A DNA stretch of 61,034 nucleotides from an uncultured Acidobacteriota bacterium (GCA_903916735.1 CAIWXX010000133.1:1-61034), one strand, 5' to 3'. Counted from the stretch's first letter, positions 26,822-39,629 are shown. The notes: generated by a model from the letters alone, not told the origin. Made by a program: numbers and translations.

Positions 26822-28176
26822 TTCCCAATACAGAAATCGGCGAAAATACGGTCGATGATTTCCGTCGAGCAGACATCTCCGCTCAGTTCTCCCATAGCCT
26901 GTGCGGCCAGGCGCAGGTCTTCGACGACAACTTCTTCAAAATCATGCGATAGGTATGCATCGAGAACCATTTGCAAAGAGCTCTTTGATCTACTGACACA
27001 CTCCTTCTGACGAAGCGTCACGAGTAGTGGCCCCTCCTCGATATCAAACTTTCCAAACGTCTCTCTTAGGAGTGGAATGAGAGAATCGCAACGAAGTCCT
27101 GTGCGAAGCGAAAGGCGAATAGCCGGCATATCCGGCTTAAAGCTCCATTCTGGATGCTGCCCCAGATCGGCCTTATTGATGACCAGAAGACACGGTCGAC
27201 TTTGATTTACTCTCAATAAAGTGCGATCGATCTCCTCAAGAGGAGCCGATCCGTCCGCCACAAGGATCACACCGTCGCATTCCTCAATGAGGCGCCTGGT
27301 CCGACGCATCCCTTCAACTTCGAGCCCATCGTCAGAGTCGGTTCGAAGCCCGGCAGTATCATGGAGTGTCACAGCGATGCCGCCGAGCTCAACGATCTCG
27401 CGGAGGATATCCCGGGTCGTCCCAGGTTGAGGATGAACAATTGCACGCTCTTGACCAGCCAAATAATTGAAAAGCGTTGACTTGCCGACATTCGCCTTGC
27501 CCGAGATCGCGATCCGTCGCCCTTCTCTAAGTAATTGTGCAGTGGAAAAATTCTTGAGCAGGCAATCGTGTTGATGAAGCAGATCCCGGAGTTCCCTTGC
27601 CATTTCCTCTTTGTTGATGGAAATGCGGTCGGTCTCGCCAAATTCGATTGATGCTTCCAGGGTTGAGAGCAGATGAATCAGCCTTTCCCTGATCAAATGC
27701 GCTGTGCGGAAAAGCTCACCGCTAAACTGAGATGCAGCCAGCAACATTCCGGCGCGGCTCCGAGTGCGGACAAATTCATTGAGGATTTCCGCTGTCGTCA
27801 GATCAATCCTGCCGTTTTCCCAGGCACGACGAGTAAATTCTCCAGGCTTTGCAACGCTGCATCCAGCGACGACGAGCTCATCCACTAGATCCGCAAGCAG
27901 GATTGGATTGCCGATGCAGTGAAATTCACAGCAATCTTCACCGGTATAGGAATGCGGGCCTGCGAAATAGCAAAAGAGGCAATGCGGTATTTCCCTTCCT
28001 TGCGTGCGTAATTGAAGCGTCCCGAGCACTAGCCGACCAGGAGGAAACGGGGGATAAGCAGAGCTCTTTGCCTTGAAGAGAATGGATGCAAGATTCGGCA
28101 CCTGTGGCCCACTCACCCTTACGATGCCGACTGCTGCCGGATGAAGGGCCGTGCATATTGCGCAGATTGTCTCCAT
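26818..28176 (-). CDS. mnmE: tRNA modification GTPase MnmE (TrmE)
   Basis: A 452-residue GTPase partner of MnmG. The N-terminal formyl-tetrahydrofolate-binding domain has VGIVRVSGP and [20 protein letters not shown]. The inserted G domain has Walker [11 protein letters not shown] (226-233), PGTTRD, DTAGLR and NKAD. The extreme C-terminus is CIGK, with the catalytic Cys449. Gene order rpmH-rnpA-yidD-yidC-jag-mnmE-mnmG-rsmG is the classic origin-flanking cluster. Confidence 0.97.
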   Translation of the reverse strand: METICAICTALHPAAVGIVRVSGPQVPNLASILFKAKSSAYPPFPPGRLVLGTLQLRTQGREIPHCLFCYFAGPHSYTGEDCCEFHCIGNPILLADLVDELVVAGCSVAKPGEFTRRAWENGRIDLTTAEILNEFVRTRSRAGMLLAASQFSGELFRTAHLIRERLIHLLSTLEASIEFGETDRISINKEEMARELRDLLHQHDCLLKNFSTAQLLREGRRIAISGKANVGKSTLFNYLAGQERAIVHPQPGTTRDILREIVELGGIAVTLHDTAGLRTDSDDGLEVEGMRRTRRLIEECDGVILVADGSAPLEEIDRTLLRVNQSRPCLLVINKADLGQHPEWSFKPDMPAIRLSLRTGLRCDSLIPLLRETFGKFDIEEGPLLVTLRQKECVSRSKSSLQMVLDAYLSHDFEEVVVEDLRLAAQAMGELSGDVCSTEIIDRIFADFCIGK

Positions 28177-28215
28177 TCCCGACCACCAGAGAGCGTCTGA
28201 ACTAAACCGCCTCTT

Positions 28216-28734
28216 TCACGAATCCCTCGCGGAGGCTCCTTCTGATGGAGCCGGCGCGATCACAATACGCTTATGAACACCATCGCCAAGGCTGTGGGTG
28301 ATAACGCCGTTGATATTCTGACAGGCAATATGGATGATGCGACGTTCGTAGGGATTGAGTGGTCCTAAGGTGAATTCGGTTCCCAGATTCTTAACCTGAT
28401 CACACCCGACCCGCGCCATCTCGTGTAGTTCGCGCTCCCTTAACCTGCGATAACCGTGACTATCGAGGACAATCGGGATTTCGCCTGTATCCCCCGGCCT
28501 TTCCATACACTTTCTAAGAATATGTTGAAGAGCATTGAGCGCTTCGGCTTTCTTCTGCAAAAATCCGTCACTATCTTCACCCAACATATCGATGCGGATA
28601 TGATCATCGTGATATTCGATAGAAAAGGACACATCCAGATGGAGCTCCAGTAAGCACCGGCTCATGGCGGCAAGGAAATCCTCCAGCCACTGCCGTGCCT
28701 CAGGCCCTACCTGCAACATGATCGCGCTCCTCAC
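28216..28734 (-). CDS. jag: KH-R3H RNA-binding protein (Jag/KhpB type, no Jag_N)
   Basis: A 172-residue protein in the jag position behind yidC, overlapping it by 4 bp. A KH-II-like domain fills roughly 10-90 (DDHIRIDMLGEDSDGFLQKKAEALNALQHIL). An R3H domain fills about 95-160 (LREREL, GPLNPYERRIIHIACQN, THSLGDGVHKRIVI). The N-terminal Jag_N domain found in Firmicutes KhpB is absent, so the protein is short. It likely binds RNA and supports envelope or division control as KhpB does elsewhere. Starts at 28734 or the nearby ATG at 28719 are both possible. Confidence 0.88.
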   Translation of the reverse strand: MRSAIMLQVGPEARQWLEDFLAAMSRCLLELHLDVSFSIEYHDDHIRIDMLGEDSDGFLQKKAEALNALQHILRKCMERPGDTGEIPIVLDSHGYRRLRERELHEMARVGCDQVKNLGTEFTLGPLNPYERRIIHIACQNINGVITHSLGDGVHKRIVIAPAPSEGASARDS

Positions 28735-30347
28735 TTTTTCTTGAGTGACTGTACTCTTGTCGGGACAACCCCCATACGCCCCATCAAATACTGCTGAACA
28801 ATGGAAAGGACATTATTGACCGTCCAGTAGAGCACCAGCCCACTCTGTACATTGAAGAAAAGGATGGTGAAAAAAATCGGCATGATCATCATCATTTTTG
28901 CCTGCATTGGGTCCGCCGGCGACGGGGTCATTCTCTGCATTATGAGCTGCGTCAGCCCCATGAGTATCGGGGTGATGTAGTAGGGATCGCGAGAGGAGAG
29001 ATCATGAATCCAGAAAATAAACGGCGCATTTCGTAATTCAATCGAGACCGATAGCAAATTATAGAAGGCTACCAATACCGGCAACTGGAAAAGGATCGGG
29101 ATGCAACCGCCCATTGGATTGATGCCGCGATCTTTGTAAAGTTTCATGACCTCGGCATTCATCTGCTGCCGGTCCTCAATTGACTTCTTCTTTGAAAATC
29201 TTTCGCGAATGGCATTCATTTCCGGCTGGAGTTTCTGCATCTTGAGCATCGAAACAGTGCTTTTAAACGTCAGCGGGAAAAGTATGATCTTGATGGCGAG
29301 AGTCAGAATGATGATCGCGAGGCCGTAATTATGGACGTAGATGTAAAGAAACCGAAGCGCTATTAATAAAGGCTTTGCCAGGATTCCGAACCATCCATAA
29401 TCGATCAATCGATCCATGCCGGAGCCGAGCTGCTTGAGTAGTGTGTAATCTTTGGGACCTACATAAATCATAAACGGCTTTTGAGGAATGCCACGGATCA
29501 GTGCCGAAGAAATTTTATTCAAATCCTGTATCGGGGCGGTTGCCGCTGCTTGAACCGGTTCAGAAAAGCGGGCCAAAAGGATAAAATAATTATCCTCTAC
29601 ACCCAGCCAATTCACGAAACCCAATTCCTGTGCGTCCTTCTGGTGCAGTCTCTGGACTTTGCCATTCTGCTCATAAACCACAATCCCGCGGATCGTTCGC
29701 CGGTTCTTCAGTTGTTCAGCCGTCGGATTTCCCAGGCCGGGTCCAAGGGCAATTGAAAGATCACGCAGATCGGAGGAAGAAGAAATCTCAACTTTGACTT
29801 CATAGCTGCCGGATGCAAATTCGAACTTCTTAGATACCCAGCTGCCCGATGGCAGGTGCGCTGCCATTGTGAGAGAGGCATGGCTCTCTGCGGGTACATC
29901 GACCGTATCCTGATCGACCGAGAAATACGTGTCATTGATCTCTTTAGCCTTGGCGGCATCCTGTGAGAAGACCGCGAATGGCAAAAGATTCTTCCCAAGC
30001 GCATCCTGGCAAACCAGCTCCAGAGGCCTTCCCGCTTCATCATGGTAGGTCTTCAGCCTGAGACTGAAGAGTCGGCCGCCTTTATTGGTAAACACCGCTT
30101 TATAAAGGGTGGTTTCCACTCGGATTTTGAATTCACGATCGGCCGAAGGGAGGGATGGCGGAGGTGTCGTTTCAGCCGGGATAATCGCCGATGCCTGAGG
30201 CTTCTCAACGGATTGATCTTTTGGCGCCGCGCGTTGCTCTGATGGTTGCGGCACCGGCACAGCCGGTGGCTTGGGGACTAAGTAGGCCTGATAAAAATAA
30301 ATGATTATAAAGGCCACTACAATCGCAATTAATGCTCTTTTTTCCAT
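28731..30347 (-). CDS. yidC: Membrane protein insertase YidC
   Basis: A 538-residue Gram-negative-type YidC that inserts and folds inner-membrane proteins. An N-terminal TM (about 5-20) is followed by a Pro-rich linker and a periplasmic beta-sandwich (about 65-320), which Gram-positive homologues lack. The insertase core then has YGLAIIILTLAIKIILFPLTFKS, the cytoplasmic hairpin KLQPEMNAIRERFSKK, MKLYKDRGINPMGGCIPILFQLPVLVAFYNLL and LYWTVNNVLSIVQQYLM. It is one strong sign of an outer membrane in this organism. Confidence 0.97.
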   Translation of the reverse strand: MEKRALIAIVVAFIIIYFYQAYLVPKPPAVPVPQPSEQRAAPKDQSVEKPQASAIIPAETTPPPSLPSADREFKIRVETTLYKAVFTNKGGRLFSLRLKTYHDEAGRPLELVCQDALGKNLLPFAVFSQDAAKAKEINDTYFSVDQDTVDVPAESHASLTMAAHLPSGSWVSKKFEFASGSYEVKVEISSSSDLRDLSIALGPGLGNPTAEQLKNRRTIRGIVVYEQNGKVQRLHQKDAQELGFVNWLGVEDNYFILLARFSEPVQAAATAPIQDLNKISSALIRGIPQKPFMIYVGPKDYTLLKQLGSGMDRLIDYGWFGILAKPLLIALRFLYIYVHNYGLAIIILTLAIKIILFPLTFKSTVSMLKMQKLQPEMNAIRERFSKKKSIEDRQQMNAEVMKLYKDRGINPMGGCIPILFQLPVLVAFYNLLSVSIELRNAPFIFWIHDLSSRDPYYITPILMGLTQLIMQRMTPSPADPMQAKMMMIMPIFFTILFFNVQSGLVLYWTVNNVLSIVQQYLMGRMGVVPTRVQSLKKK

Positions 30348-30354
30348 TATTACC

Positions 30355-30564
30355 TTACGGAACGGGATCGTACCCGCCCTTGGAAAACGGCTGACAGCGC
30401 AGGAGTCGGCGAAACCCTAATGATAGACCCTTGAGTGCCCCGTATCGTTTGACGGCTTCGAGTGTATACGATGAACACGATGGATAGAAGCGGCAGGCTG
30501 GCGGCAATAGAGGAGAGACAGCCCATTTATACAACTGAAGACCTAGAATAGCGACTTTTTTCAT
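30355..30564 (-). CDS. yidD: YidD membrane protein insertion efficiency factor
   Basis: A 69-residue protein; the start at ATG 30564 (MKKVAILGLQLYKWAVSPLL) is chosen over a longer frame because it matches YidD N-termini. Hallmarks are the amphipathic first helix, CRFYPSCSSYTLEAVKRYG with three cysteines, and RLLRCQPFSKGGYDPVP at the end. YidD sits at the inner membrane and aids YidC-dependent insertion. It overlaps rnpA by 4 bp and ends 7 bp before yidC. Confidence 0.95.
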   Translation of the reverse strand: MKKVAILGLQLYKWAVSPLLPPACRFYPSCSSYTLEAVKRYGALKGLSLGFRRLLRCQPFSKGGYDPVP

Positions 30565-30893
30565 AGCGCTCTCGCAGCAGCCTCCAGCATGGCGGAACGT
30601 AATTGGCTGTAAGTGGCTCGAACCGGGCGCGTGACCAGAATGACGATGTCCGCATGATCCGAAAACAAGGAACGGTTTCTCCGAAAAATTTCCCTGCTCC
30701 ATCGTTTCAGCTTGTTTCGCTCTACTGCAATCCCGGCCTTTTTGCTGATCGAAAGCCCCAATCGGGTAGGATGCTCACAACTCTTCCGGATGATCAGCGA
30801 GAAATGAGGCGTATGATATCGACGTCCAAAACGGAATGCATCGTCAAACTCGCGCTTCTGGTGAAGTCTCTCGGCCGACCGAAATTTCTCCAC
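30561..30893 (-). CDS. rnpA: Ribonuclease P protein component
   Basis: A 110-residue basic protein that binds RNase P RNA for tRNA 5' processing. The RLHQKREFDDAFRFGRR N-terminus and the conserved RNKLKRWSREIFRRNR helix (canonical RNRxKRxxRExFR) are present. It follows rpmH by 3 bp and overlaps yidD by 4 bp, so all three are one transcript from the promoter at 31068-31096. Confidence 0.95.
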   Translation of the reverse strand: MEKFRSAERLHQKREFDDAFRFGRRYHTPHFSLIIRKSCEHPTRLGLSISKKAGIAVERNKLKRWSREIFRRNRSLFSDHADIVILVTRPVRATYSQLRSAMLEAAARAL

Positions 30894-30896
30894 TCG

Positions 30897-31037
30897 TTAT
30901 GCAGATAATCGCTTGCGGCCCTTTGCGCGACGGCGCTTCAGGACAAGCCGCCCACCCTGTGTTTTCATTCGTGCTCTGAAACCGTGTGTCTTTTTCCTTC
31001 GATGTGTATTCGGCTGAAATGTCCTCTTTCCCTTCAT
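30897..31037 (-). CDS. rpmH: 50S ribosomal protein L34
   Basis: A 46-residue highly basic ribosomal protein. [22 protein letters not shown] and [14 protein letters not shown] match L34. The start at ATG 31037 has AGGAG eight bases upstream, so the longer in-frame extension to 31085 is rejected. It opens the leftward origin operon. Confidence 0.97.
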   Translation of the reverse strand: MKGKRTFQPNTHRRKKTHGFRARMKTQGGRLVLKRRRAKGRKRLSA

Positions 31038-31067
31038 GGCGGCTCCTCTCAGTTCGTTGAACCCAAA

Positions 31068-31096
31068 ACTATAGTGAAACGCCACGAAGCTGTCAA
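31068..31096 (-). promoter_or_regulatory. Strong sigma70 promoter of the rpmH operon
   Basis: Read leftward, TTGACA (31091-31096) and TATAGT (31068-31073) are exactly 17 bases apart. The -10 element ends 30 bases before the rpmH start codon. Confidence 0.85.
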
Positions 31097-31790
31097 ACGG
31101 AGGGCTTCTCTGCGTCGAATCCCTACGCGAATCGAGTTTGTTGCACCGCCGCTCTTAGAAGGCAGTTGCTGGCCGCCACCTGAGTTGCCCACTCTTTGTT
31201 GCAAAGGCAATGACATCACTCCATTCTGTTGTATCTCCGGTGGTTAAGGCTCCATCATCATAATTAACCCCCTCTTGGATGCATCAGCTACCGGCCTTGA
31301 GGTTTAATTTGCTCAGAACATAAAACCGGATCGTTGACCATAATCAGGCTTTGCCGGATGTCACTCTCCTTTTCATCTCTTATGCTCGTGCTTCTTCTGG
31401 CTCTCAAAGTAACGTCCGAAAGCCGGCAAAGCGGAACAGGAGTAATCATGCAATCACGCATGAATAAGTCGAGATACAAAGGCGCGGATCACGGGGATGT
31501 GGGAACCACCTTTTAATGCCGGCCTACGGTCGCCGCTTCACACGATGAACCCATCGCCTAAGTGGAAATACGTATTACCGAATGATGAAAGTATTGGTAC
31601 TCATTTATTAATAAACTGCAAGAAAGCGACGACGTGAGTTGGCATCGCGGAAATCACTGAATTTGGCTAAAAATCCGCAATTTTCTTTATTATTTTGAGA
31701 TTTATCGACTTTTCCACGTAAAACGGCGACATATGGCTCCAAAGGATTTCCAGATTCTTTTTATTGGAGCTGTTTTAGTGGGCGAATCGC

Positions 31791-31820
31791 TTGAATTGGT
31801 CGTCAGCTCTGTGCTATCCT
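31791..31820 (+). promoter_or_regulatory. Possible dnaA promoter
   Basis: TTGAAT (31791-31796) and TATCCT (31815-31820) are separated by 18 bases. The DnaA box pair lies downstream of the predicted start, consistent with repression by DnaA. Confidence 0.4.
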
Positions 31821-31877
31821 GGGAAGGTTCAGAATGATGAGAATGATGCCTCCTCAATCAACTGGGTTTTCAACAGG

Positions 31878-31898
31878 TGTGGAAAAATCTGTGGAAAT
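31878..31898 (-). promoter_or_regulatory. Pair of DnaA boxes upstream of dnaA
   Basis: TGTGGAAAA (31878-31886) and TGTGGAAAT (31890-31898) are spaced 12 bp start to start, about one helical turn. They lie about 50 bases before the dnaA start, so they may also autoregulate dnaA. Confidence 0.7.
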
Positions 31899-31945
31899 TC
31901 TTAACGTAAGAAAAAATTCATATTTATTTAACATTATCTCATATT

Positions 31946-33265
31946 ATGAGGATTGAAACTGTGAATGCTTGGGACAGGGCTCTGAAAGCACTCGCAACAG
32001 AAATCGAGCCGCTGGACTTCAACACCTGGATCAAGCCGATTGTCTTTGTCGGGCAAAAAGATGATTCAATCCATCTGGAGGTTCCAAGCCCAACCTTCAA
32101 AGAGAGGGTCGAGAACTCATTTGGAGAAAAAATCATCAGGGCCCTTCAACAGGTTTCACATATCACAAACGTGGTATTTTTTGTGAGGATCGTATCTGAG
32201 AAAAAGGCTCCGATCGAGAACTTCTCTCCGGTTTCCGCACCTCCTGCCGAAACGGGGCTGAATTCCCGCTATACATTCGATAAGTTCGTTGTCGGAGCTA
32301 GCAATCAATTTGCGCACGCAGCCGCGATGGCCGTTTCGAAATCCCCGGGTCAATCGTACAATCCCCTTTTCATTTATGGAGGTGTCGGACTGGGCAAAAC
32401 ACATCTCCTCAATGCAATCGGAAATCATATACACCAGACCTATGCCGGACTGAATGTTATCCTGATGCCTTCGGTGAGCTTCATGAACGAGTTCATCAAT
32501 GCGATGCAGAAGGAACGCATCCCGGAGTTCAGGATGAAATTCAGATCTGTCGATGTACTGCTCATCGACGATATTCAATACATTGCAGGAAAGGGAAAAA
32601 CGAGTCAGGAATTCTTTTTCGCCTTTAATCATCTTCACGACCGGCGCAAGCAAATTGTCATCTCAAGCGATTCGGCACCGAAAGATATCCGCGACCTTGA
32701 GGAACGACTTCACTCACGTTTCGAGTGGGGACTCGTAGCAGACATCCGTCCACCTGATCTCGAAACGAAAATAGCCATCCTAAAAAGAAAAGCCAACATA
32801 GATAACATCGATCTGAACGACGATGTGGCCCTTTTCGTTGCCAGCAAAATCAAATCCAATATTCGTGAGTTGGAGGGCGCTCTCACGCGCCTCGCAGCCT
32901 TTGCATCTCTAAAGGGTGTTGAAATCAGCATGGCATTGACAAAAGAAGTTCTGCGGGACTTCATCAACCTGGAAGAAAAAGTCATCACCGTTGAATTGAT
33001 CCAAAAGGTGGTTGCCGAAGAATACTCTCTCAGAATCACCGAACTGAAATCCAAAAACAACGCCCAGAAAATTGCTTTCCCTCGCCAAGTGGCGATGTAT
33101 ATTTCGAAGGAATTGACAGAAGATTCACTCCCTGAAATCGGAAAAGCATTCAGCGGAAAGCACCATTCAACCGTCATTTATTCCATCGCCAAGATTGAAG
33201 CTCTCCGCAAGTCCGATCCGGAATTTAACAAACAAATCAACAGCATAATTGAAAGATTTCGCTAG
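31946..33265 (+). CDS. dnaA: Replication initiator DnaA
   Basis: A 439-residue AAA+ initiator that binds DnaA boxes and melts oriC. Domain I (about 1-85, LDFNTWIKPI) recruits helicase. A short linker of about 20 residues is domain II. Domain III has Walker A GGVGLGKTH (145-153), Walker B VLLIDDIQ and the sensor region HDRRKQIVISSD. Domain IV ends with the DNA-binding signature AFSGKHHSTVIYSI. DnaA boxes flank the gene on both sides. Confidence 0.98.
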   Translation: MRIETVNAWDRALKALATEIEPLDFNTWIKPIVFVGQKDDSIHLEVPSPTFKERVENSFGEKIIRALQQVSHITNVVFFVRIVSEKKAPIENFSPVSAPPAETGLNSRYTFDKFVVGASNQFAHAAAMAVSKSPGQSYNPLFIYGGVGLGKTHLLNAIGNHIHQTYAGLNVILMPSVSFMNEFINAMQKERIPEFRMKFRSVDVLLIDDIQYIAGKGKTSQEFFFAFNHLHDRRKQIVISSDSAPKDIRDLEERLHSRFEWGLVADIRPPDLETKIAILKRKANIDNIDLNDDVALFVASKIKSNIRELEGALTRLAAFASLKGVEISMALTKEVLRDFINLEEKVITVELIQKVVAEEYSLRITELKSKNNAQKIAFPRQVAMYISKELTEDSLPEIGKAFSGKHHSTVIYSIAKIEALRKSDPEFNKQINSIIERFR

Positions 33266-33469
33266 GTTTTAGATAATTGTGGATATGATAATTAGAATGA
33301 GAACGCTTATCGGTCAGTGGCAGAGGATTTTAACAGTCACACCGATGTTTTCCTGGATATACAGACCGTTTTATCAACAGGCAAAATCACACATGACAAA
33401 CGGAAACAAACGGTTTTTTGTGTTATCAACAACCCTTCTTAACCCTTTTATTAAAATCTAATTAAAAAA
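33266..33469. other. Downstream oriC module (dnaA-dnaN spacer) with likely unwinding element
   Basis: This spacer contains DnaA-box-like 9-mers ATATCCACA (reverse strand, 33279-33287), TTATCAACA (33371-33379) and TTATCAACA (33423-33431). The last box is followed by a strongly AT-rich run to the dnaN start (33432-33469), a good candidate for the DNA unwinding element. Boxes beside an AT-rich run downstream of dnaA resemble the incC/DUE arrangement of bipartite origins. Confidence 0.72.
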
Positions 33470-34582
33470 ATGGAATTCACAGTAAAGAAATCTGAGCTCG
33501 AACACAACCTGCAATTGATGCAAGGAGTTGTGGAAACCAAAATCACGATGCCTATTCTGGCGAACATACTCATCCAGGCTGAAGATGAGCAGGTGCGTCT
33601 CAAAGCCACTGACCTGGAGGTTGGTATCGAGACGACGATGCCATGCAATCTGAAAAGCCCGGGATCAACGACTATCAATGTTAAGAAACTCTATGAATTT
33701 GTCAAGAGCCTCCCTGATGACGAAATTCATTTTGCCCGGGAGTCCGATACACGGATTAATATTACATCCAAGAACGTTGTCTTCAAGATTGCGGAAATGC
33801 CATCGGTCGAGTTTCCACGGCTGCCTGATTTTCCAGTCGATGGCAATTTGCGACTGAAAGGGCTTCTTTTTTGCGATCTTCTCAAAAAGATTTCGTTTAA
33901 CTTGGTCGTTGACGATAAGAAACAGCACCGTGGAAGTCTTTTTGTCATGACGCCGGATTCGATCATGCTAGTCGCTACCGATGGTCACCGAATGACATAT
34001 ATCAAGAAAGAACAGGAATCATTCGATTTACCTGTGGATCTTCCGGAATACCGTCTGTTGCTGAATCGCAAGGCTATTCAGACGATTCTCCGTATTCAAC
34101 CAAGCGAAGAGATTGAAATGTCGCTCGGCGAGAATCACATCTTTTTCCGTATCGGATCGACGATAGTATCGTCCAGACTTCTGGAACTCAAGTTCCCGAA
34201 ATATGACAAGGTTATTCCCCGAGGCAATGACAAGTTCCTGAAAATTGGCGTTGATTCATTTCTGATCAGCCTGAAGAGAGCCTGTCTCGTGACGAATGAT
34301 AGGGCTCATCCTGCACAGATTACGATGAGTGGGCATCAGGTGGAGCTCCGTTCGATCGGCGCTGAGATTGGGAGTGAGCACAGGGAGCCGCTTCAAGCGG
34401 AATACGATGGAGAAGATCTGGAGATACGCTTCAACGCGCAGTATCTCATCGATTTCCTGCAGGTGGTCGGTTGTGAGCATATCAGGATGGAGTTGAAGGA
34501 CGCCGATCGAGCCGTTCTCATCAGGCCGATGGGTGAAATGTCCTATGAGTATTTATACGTCCTGATGCCGATGAGGATATGA
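33470..34582 (+). CDS. dnaN: DNA polymerase III sliding clamp (beta subunit)
   Basis: A 370-residue clamp made of three similar domains. The N-terminal LEHNLQLMQGVVETKITMPILANILIQAE, the middle VVDDKKQHRGSLFVMTPDSIMLVATDGHRMTY and the C-terminal EYLYVLMPMRI are typical; the MPMR-type C-terminus forms part of the peptide-binding pocket. It encircles DNA and tethers polymerase and repair proteins. recF, which often follows, is missing; gyrB comes next after 77 bp. Confidence 0.97.
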   Translation: MEFTVKKSELEHNLQLMQGVVETKITMPILANILIQAEDEQVRLKATDLEVGIETTMPCNLKSPGSTTINVKKLYEFVKSLPDDEIHFARESDTRINITSKNVVFKIAEMPSVEFPRLPDFPVDGNLRLKGLLFCDLLKKISFNLVVDDKKQHRGSLFVMTPDSIMLVATDGHRMTYIKKEQESFDLPVDLPEYRLLLNRKAIQTILRIQPSEEIEMSLGENHIFFRIGSTIVSSRLLELKFPKYDKVIPRGNDKFLKIGVDSFLISLKRACLVTNDRAHPAQITMSGHQVELRSIGAEIGSEHREPLQAEYDGEDLEIRFNAQYLIDFLQVVGCEHIRMELKDADRAVLIRPMGEMSYEYLYVLMPMRI

Positions 34583-34602
34583 TCGCCATCATATTCCTCT
34601 GA

Positions 34603-37065
<2,463 letters not shown>

Positions 37066-37088
37066 GGAAACCCGGAGAACCCTGAACT

Positions 37089-39629
37089 ATGGAACCGATC
37101 GAGCAGAAGATACCTGTCAACATCGAAGATGAGATGCGCCACGCGTATCTTGACTACGCCATGAGCGTCATCATCGGGCGGGCCCTGCCGGATATCCGCG
37201 ATGGTTTGAAACCGGCTCACCGACGAATCCTCTATGCGATGTTCCGCGAGGGACTTCTTTCAAACCGCAAGTACTCAAAGTGCGCCGGTATCGTCGGCGA
37301 GGTTTTGAAGAAATACCATCCCCATGGTGATGCCGCCGTTTACGACACACTGGTCCGAATGGCGCAGGACTTCAACATGCGGTATCTGCTCGTTGATGGT
37401 CAGGGAAATTTCGGCTCGATCGATGGAGATCCGCCCGCTGCATATCGGTATACCGAGGCTCGTCTGACAAAACTGGCCGAAGTCCTCATGGAGGATATCG
37501 ACAAGGAAACGGTCGATTTCCTTCCAAATTTCGATGAGACAACAACCGAGCCCCGCGTGCTGCCGGCTCGCTATCCCAATCTGCTCGTGAACGGCTCCGA
37601 AGGAATTGCCGTCGGCATGGCGACGAAAATTCCACCGCACAATCTCGGCGAGGTGATTGACGGGACGGTCCATCTGATCGAGAATCCCGAAGCGACGCTC
37701 GAAGACATGATGCGCTTTATTCCAGCGCCGGATTTCCCGACGGGTGGGTTCATCTGCGGTGTTGAAGGCGCCGCACAAGCCTATCGGACCGGCCGTGGGC
37801 AGGTCATCACACGGGCACATGCGGTCACGGAAAAACTCGGCAAGGGCGATCGCGAAATGATCGTGATCACGGAAATCCCTTACCAGGTCAACAAAGCCCG
37901 TCTCATCGAGAAGATTGCCGATCTGGTTCGCGAAAAAAGGATCGAAGGAATCACGGATCTGCGGGATGAGTCGAGCCGAGAAGGGATGCGGATCGTCATC
38001 GAATTGCGCCGCGATCAGGAACCGGCAATTGTCCTGAACAACCTCTATCTTCACACCCAGCTTCAAACATCGTTCGGCATCATCCTTCTATCCATTGTCA
38101 GCGGCCAGCCGCGAACTCTTCCTCTCCTCGATATGCTGCGCCTCTTTATTCAGCACCGCAAAGAGGTTGTTCGGCGCCGGACGGAGTACGAGCTGAGAAA
38201 AGCCGACGCTCGTGCTCACATCCTCGACGGTCTGCTCATCGCCCTTGACAACCTCGATCGAGTGATCGCTCTCATTCGCGCATCGAAAACGGTTGACGAG
38301 GCACGAAGCGGACTCATGTCCTCCTTTTCCCTGACGCGGATCCAGGCTCAGGCCATCCTCGACATGCAACTCCAAAAGCTGACTGGGCTCGAACGCGAAA
38401 AGCTCCAGCAGGAGTATGCCGAGGTTCAGGCGGCCATCGCTCGATACAAAGAGATTCTTGCGAGTGGGTCATTGCTCCTCAATATTGTCCGTGACGAGCT
38501 GCTTGAGGTCCGCAAGGATTTCGCCGATCCGCGGCGCAGCCAGATCATCGGACCGATTAATGGAATCCGCACAGAGGAATTGATTACAGAAGAGGAGATG
38601 GTCATTACCGTCACTCATTCCGGCTATATCAAGCGGACGCCCATCACGACCTATCACAGCCAGAAACGCGGAGGCAAGGGCCGGATCGGCATGCGCATGA
38701 AGGAAGAGGATTTCGTTGATCACCTCTTCATCGCATCGACTCACAGCTATATCCTGTTTTTCACCGACCGTGGAAAAATGTATTTGTTGAAGGTTCACGA
38801 GATTCCGGATGTTGGAAGTGCGGCGCGCGGGAAGGCGATTGTCAATCTGATCGGAGTGGCGATGGCCGCGACGAGCGATGGAGCGCCTGTGGCTGCTGAG
38901 CGCGTTCGCGCACTGCTGGCGACAAAGGAGTTCAGTGAAGATCGCTTTGTCATCATGGCGACAAAGAACGGCATCGTTAAGAAGACTCAGCTGGCGGCGT
39001 TTGCCAATGCGCGGGCCAGCGGCATCATCGCCCTCGGCATCGAAGAAGGCGATGAATTGCTCGATGTCAAACTGACCGATTCGCAGAGCGAGGTGCTCAT
39101 CGCGACCAAACTCGGCCAATGTATCCGGTTCTCCGAAACCGATGTTCGATCGATGGGACGCACGGCGATTGGCGTCTATGGAATCCGGCTTGATGAAAAT
39201 GATTGCGTCATCGGAATGGATGTTATTGCGCCTGCTGAGACACGCACACTTCTCACGGTGACACGCAACGGGTATGGAAAAAGGACGCCGCTTGAGGAGT
39301 ACCGCCTGCAGGGACGGGGCGGAAGCGGTATCATCAATATCAAGGTCACCGAGAAGAATGGTGATGCAATCGGAATCGCATGTGTCGGGGATACCGATGA
39401 GATCATATTCATCACAACACAGGGCATGATCATTCGCATGCGGGCCTCCGACATCTCCACGATTGGTCGTGCGACTCAGGGTGTCCGCGTGATGGATCTT
39501 GAAGAAGGCGACGAGCTCTCAGCCATCGCGAAGTTGCCGGAGCCCGAGGAAGAGGCGGCTGATGAAAATGGTGAGTCCGAATCGGAGCCGCAGCCCCAAG
39601 AGCCAAATGGAAATGATGATGTCTCATGA
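37089..39629 (+). CDS. gyrA: DNA gyrase subunit A
   Basis: An 846-residue breakage-reunion subunit. The catalytic Tyr121 is in [10 protein letters not shown]. The C-terminal beta-pinwheel carries the GyrA box as QKRGGKG, confirming gyrase rather than topoisomerase IV. The quinolone-resistance region reads [11 protein letters not shown]: Ala82 replaces the Ser that is residue 83 in E. coli, while the acidic Asp86 (E. coli 87) is kept. The tail is a long acidic Glu/Asn-rich extension. The next gene overlaps its 3' end. Confidence 0.98.
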   Translation: MEPIEQKIPVNIEDEMRHAYLDYAMSVIIGRALPDIRDGLKPAHRRILYAMFREGLLSNRKYSKCAGIVGEVLKKYHPHGDAAVYDTLVRMAQDFNMRYLLVDGQGNFGSIDGDPPAAYRYTEARLTKLAEVLMEDIDKETVDFLPNFDETTTEPRVLPARYPNLLVNGSEGIAVGMATKIPPHNLGEVIDGTVHLIENPEATLEDMMRFIPAPDFPTGGFICGVEGAAQAYRTGRGQVITRAHAVTEKLGKGDREMIVITEIPYQVNKARLIEKIADLVREKRIEGITDLRDESSREGMRIVIELRRDQEPAIVLNNLYLHTQLQTSFGIILLSIVSGQPRTLPLLDMLRLFIQHRKEVVRRRTEYELRKADARAHILDGLLIALDNLDRVIALIRASKTVDEARSGLMSSFSLTRIQAQAILDMQLQKLTGLEREKLQQEYAEVQAAIARYKEILASGSLLLNIVRDELLEVRKDFADPRRSQIIGPINGIRTEELITEEEMVITVTHSGYIKRTPITTYHSQKRGGKGRIGMRMKEEDFVDHLFIASTHSYILFFTDRGKMYLLKVHEIPDVGSAARGKAIVNLIGVAMAATSDGAPVAAERVRALLATKEFSEDRFVIMATKNGIVKKTQLAAFANARASGIIALGIEEGDELLDVKLTDSQSEVLIATKLGQCIRFSETDVRSMGRTAIGVYGIRLDENDCVIGMDVIAPAETRTLLTVTRNGYGKRTPLEEYRLQGRGGSGIINIKVTEKNGDAIGIACVGDTDEIIFITTQGMIIRMRASDISTIGRATQGVRVMDLEEGDELSAIAKLPEPEEEAADENGESESEPQPQEPNGNDDVS

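Larger units (their letters stand above)
31097..31945. other. Upstream oriC module between rpmH and dnaA
   Basis: About 850 bases without a convincing gene, between divergent rpmH and dnaA, the standard origin position. Near dnaA it holds two DnaA boxes, TTTTCCACA (reverse strand, 31878-31886) and ATTTCCACA (reverse, 31890-31898), and a one-mismatch box TTTTCCACG at 31710-31718. AT-rich sequence follows at 31905-31945. An inverted repeat GCTTTGCCGG (31348-31357) / CCGGCAAAGC (31423-31432) lies upstream. The pattern fits the upstream half of a bipartite oriC. Confidence 0.75.

Noticed and set aside
30565-30702. Long N-terminal extension of YidD
   Set aside because: Lies within rnpA in another frame and is absent from YidD proteins; the ATG at 30564 fits the family.
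31706-31723. parS-like sequence TTTTCCACGTAAAAC upstream of dnaA
   Set aside because: Only one half matches the parS found near parA; the right arm has three mismatches. More likely a weak DnaA box or chance.
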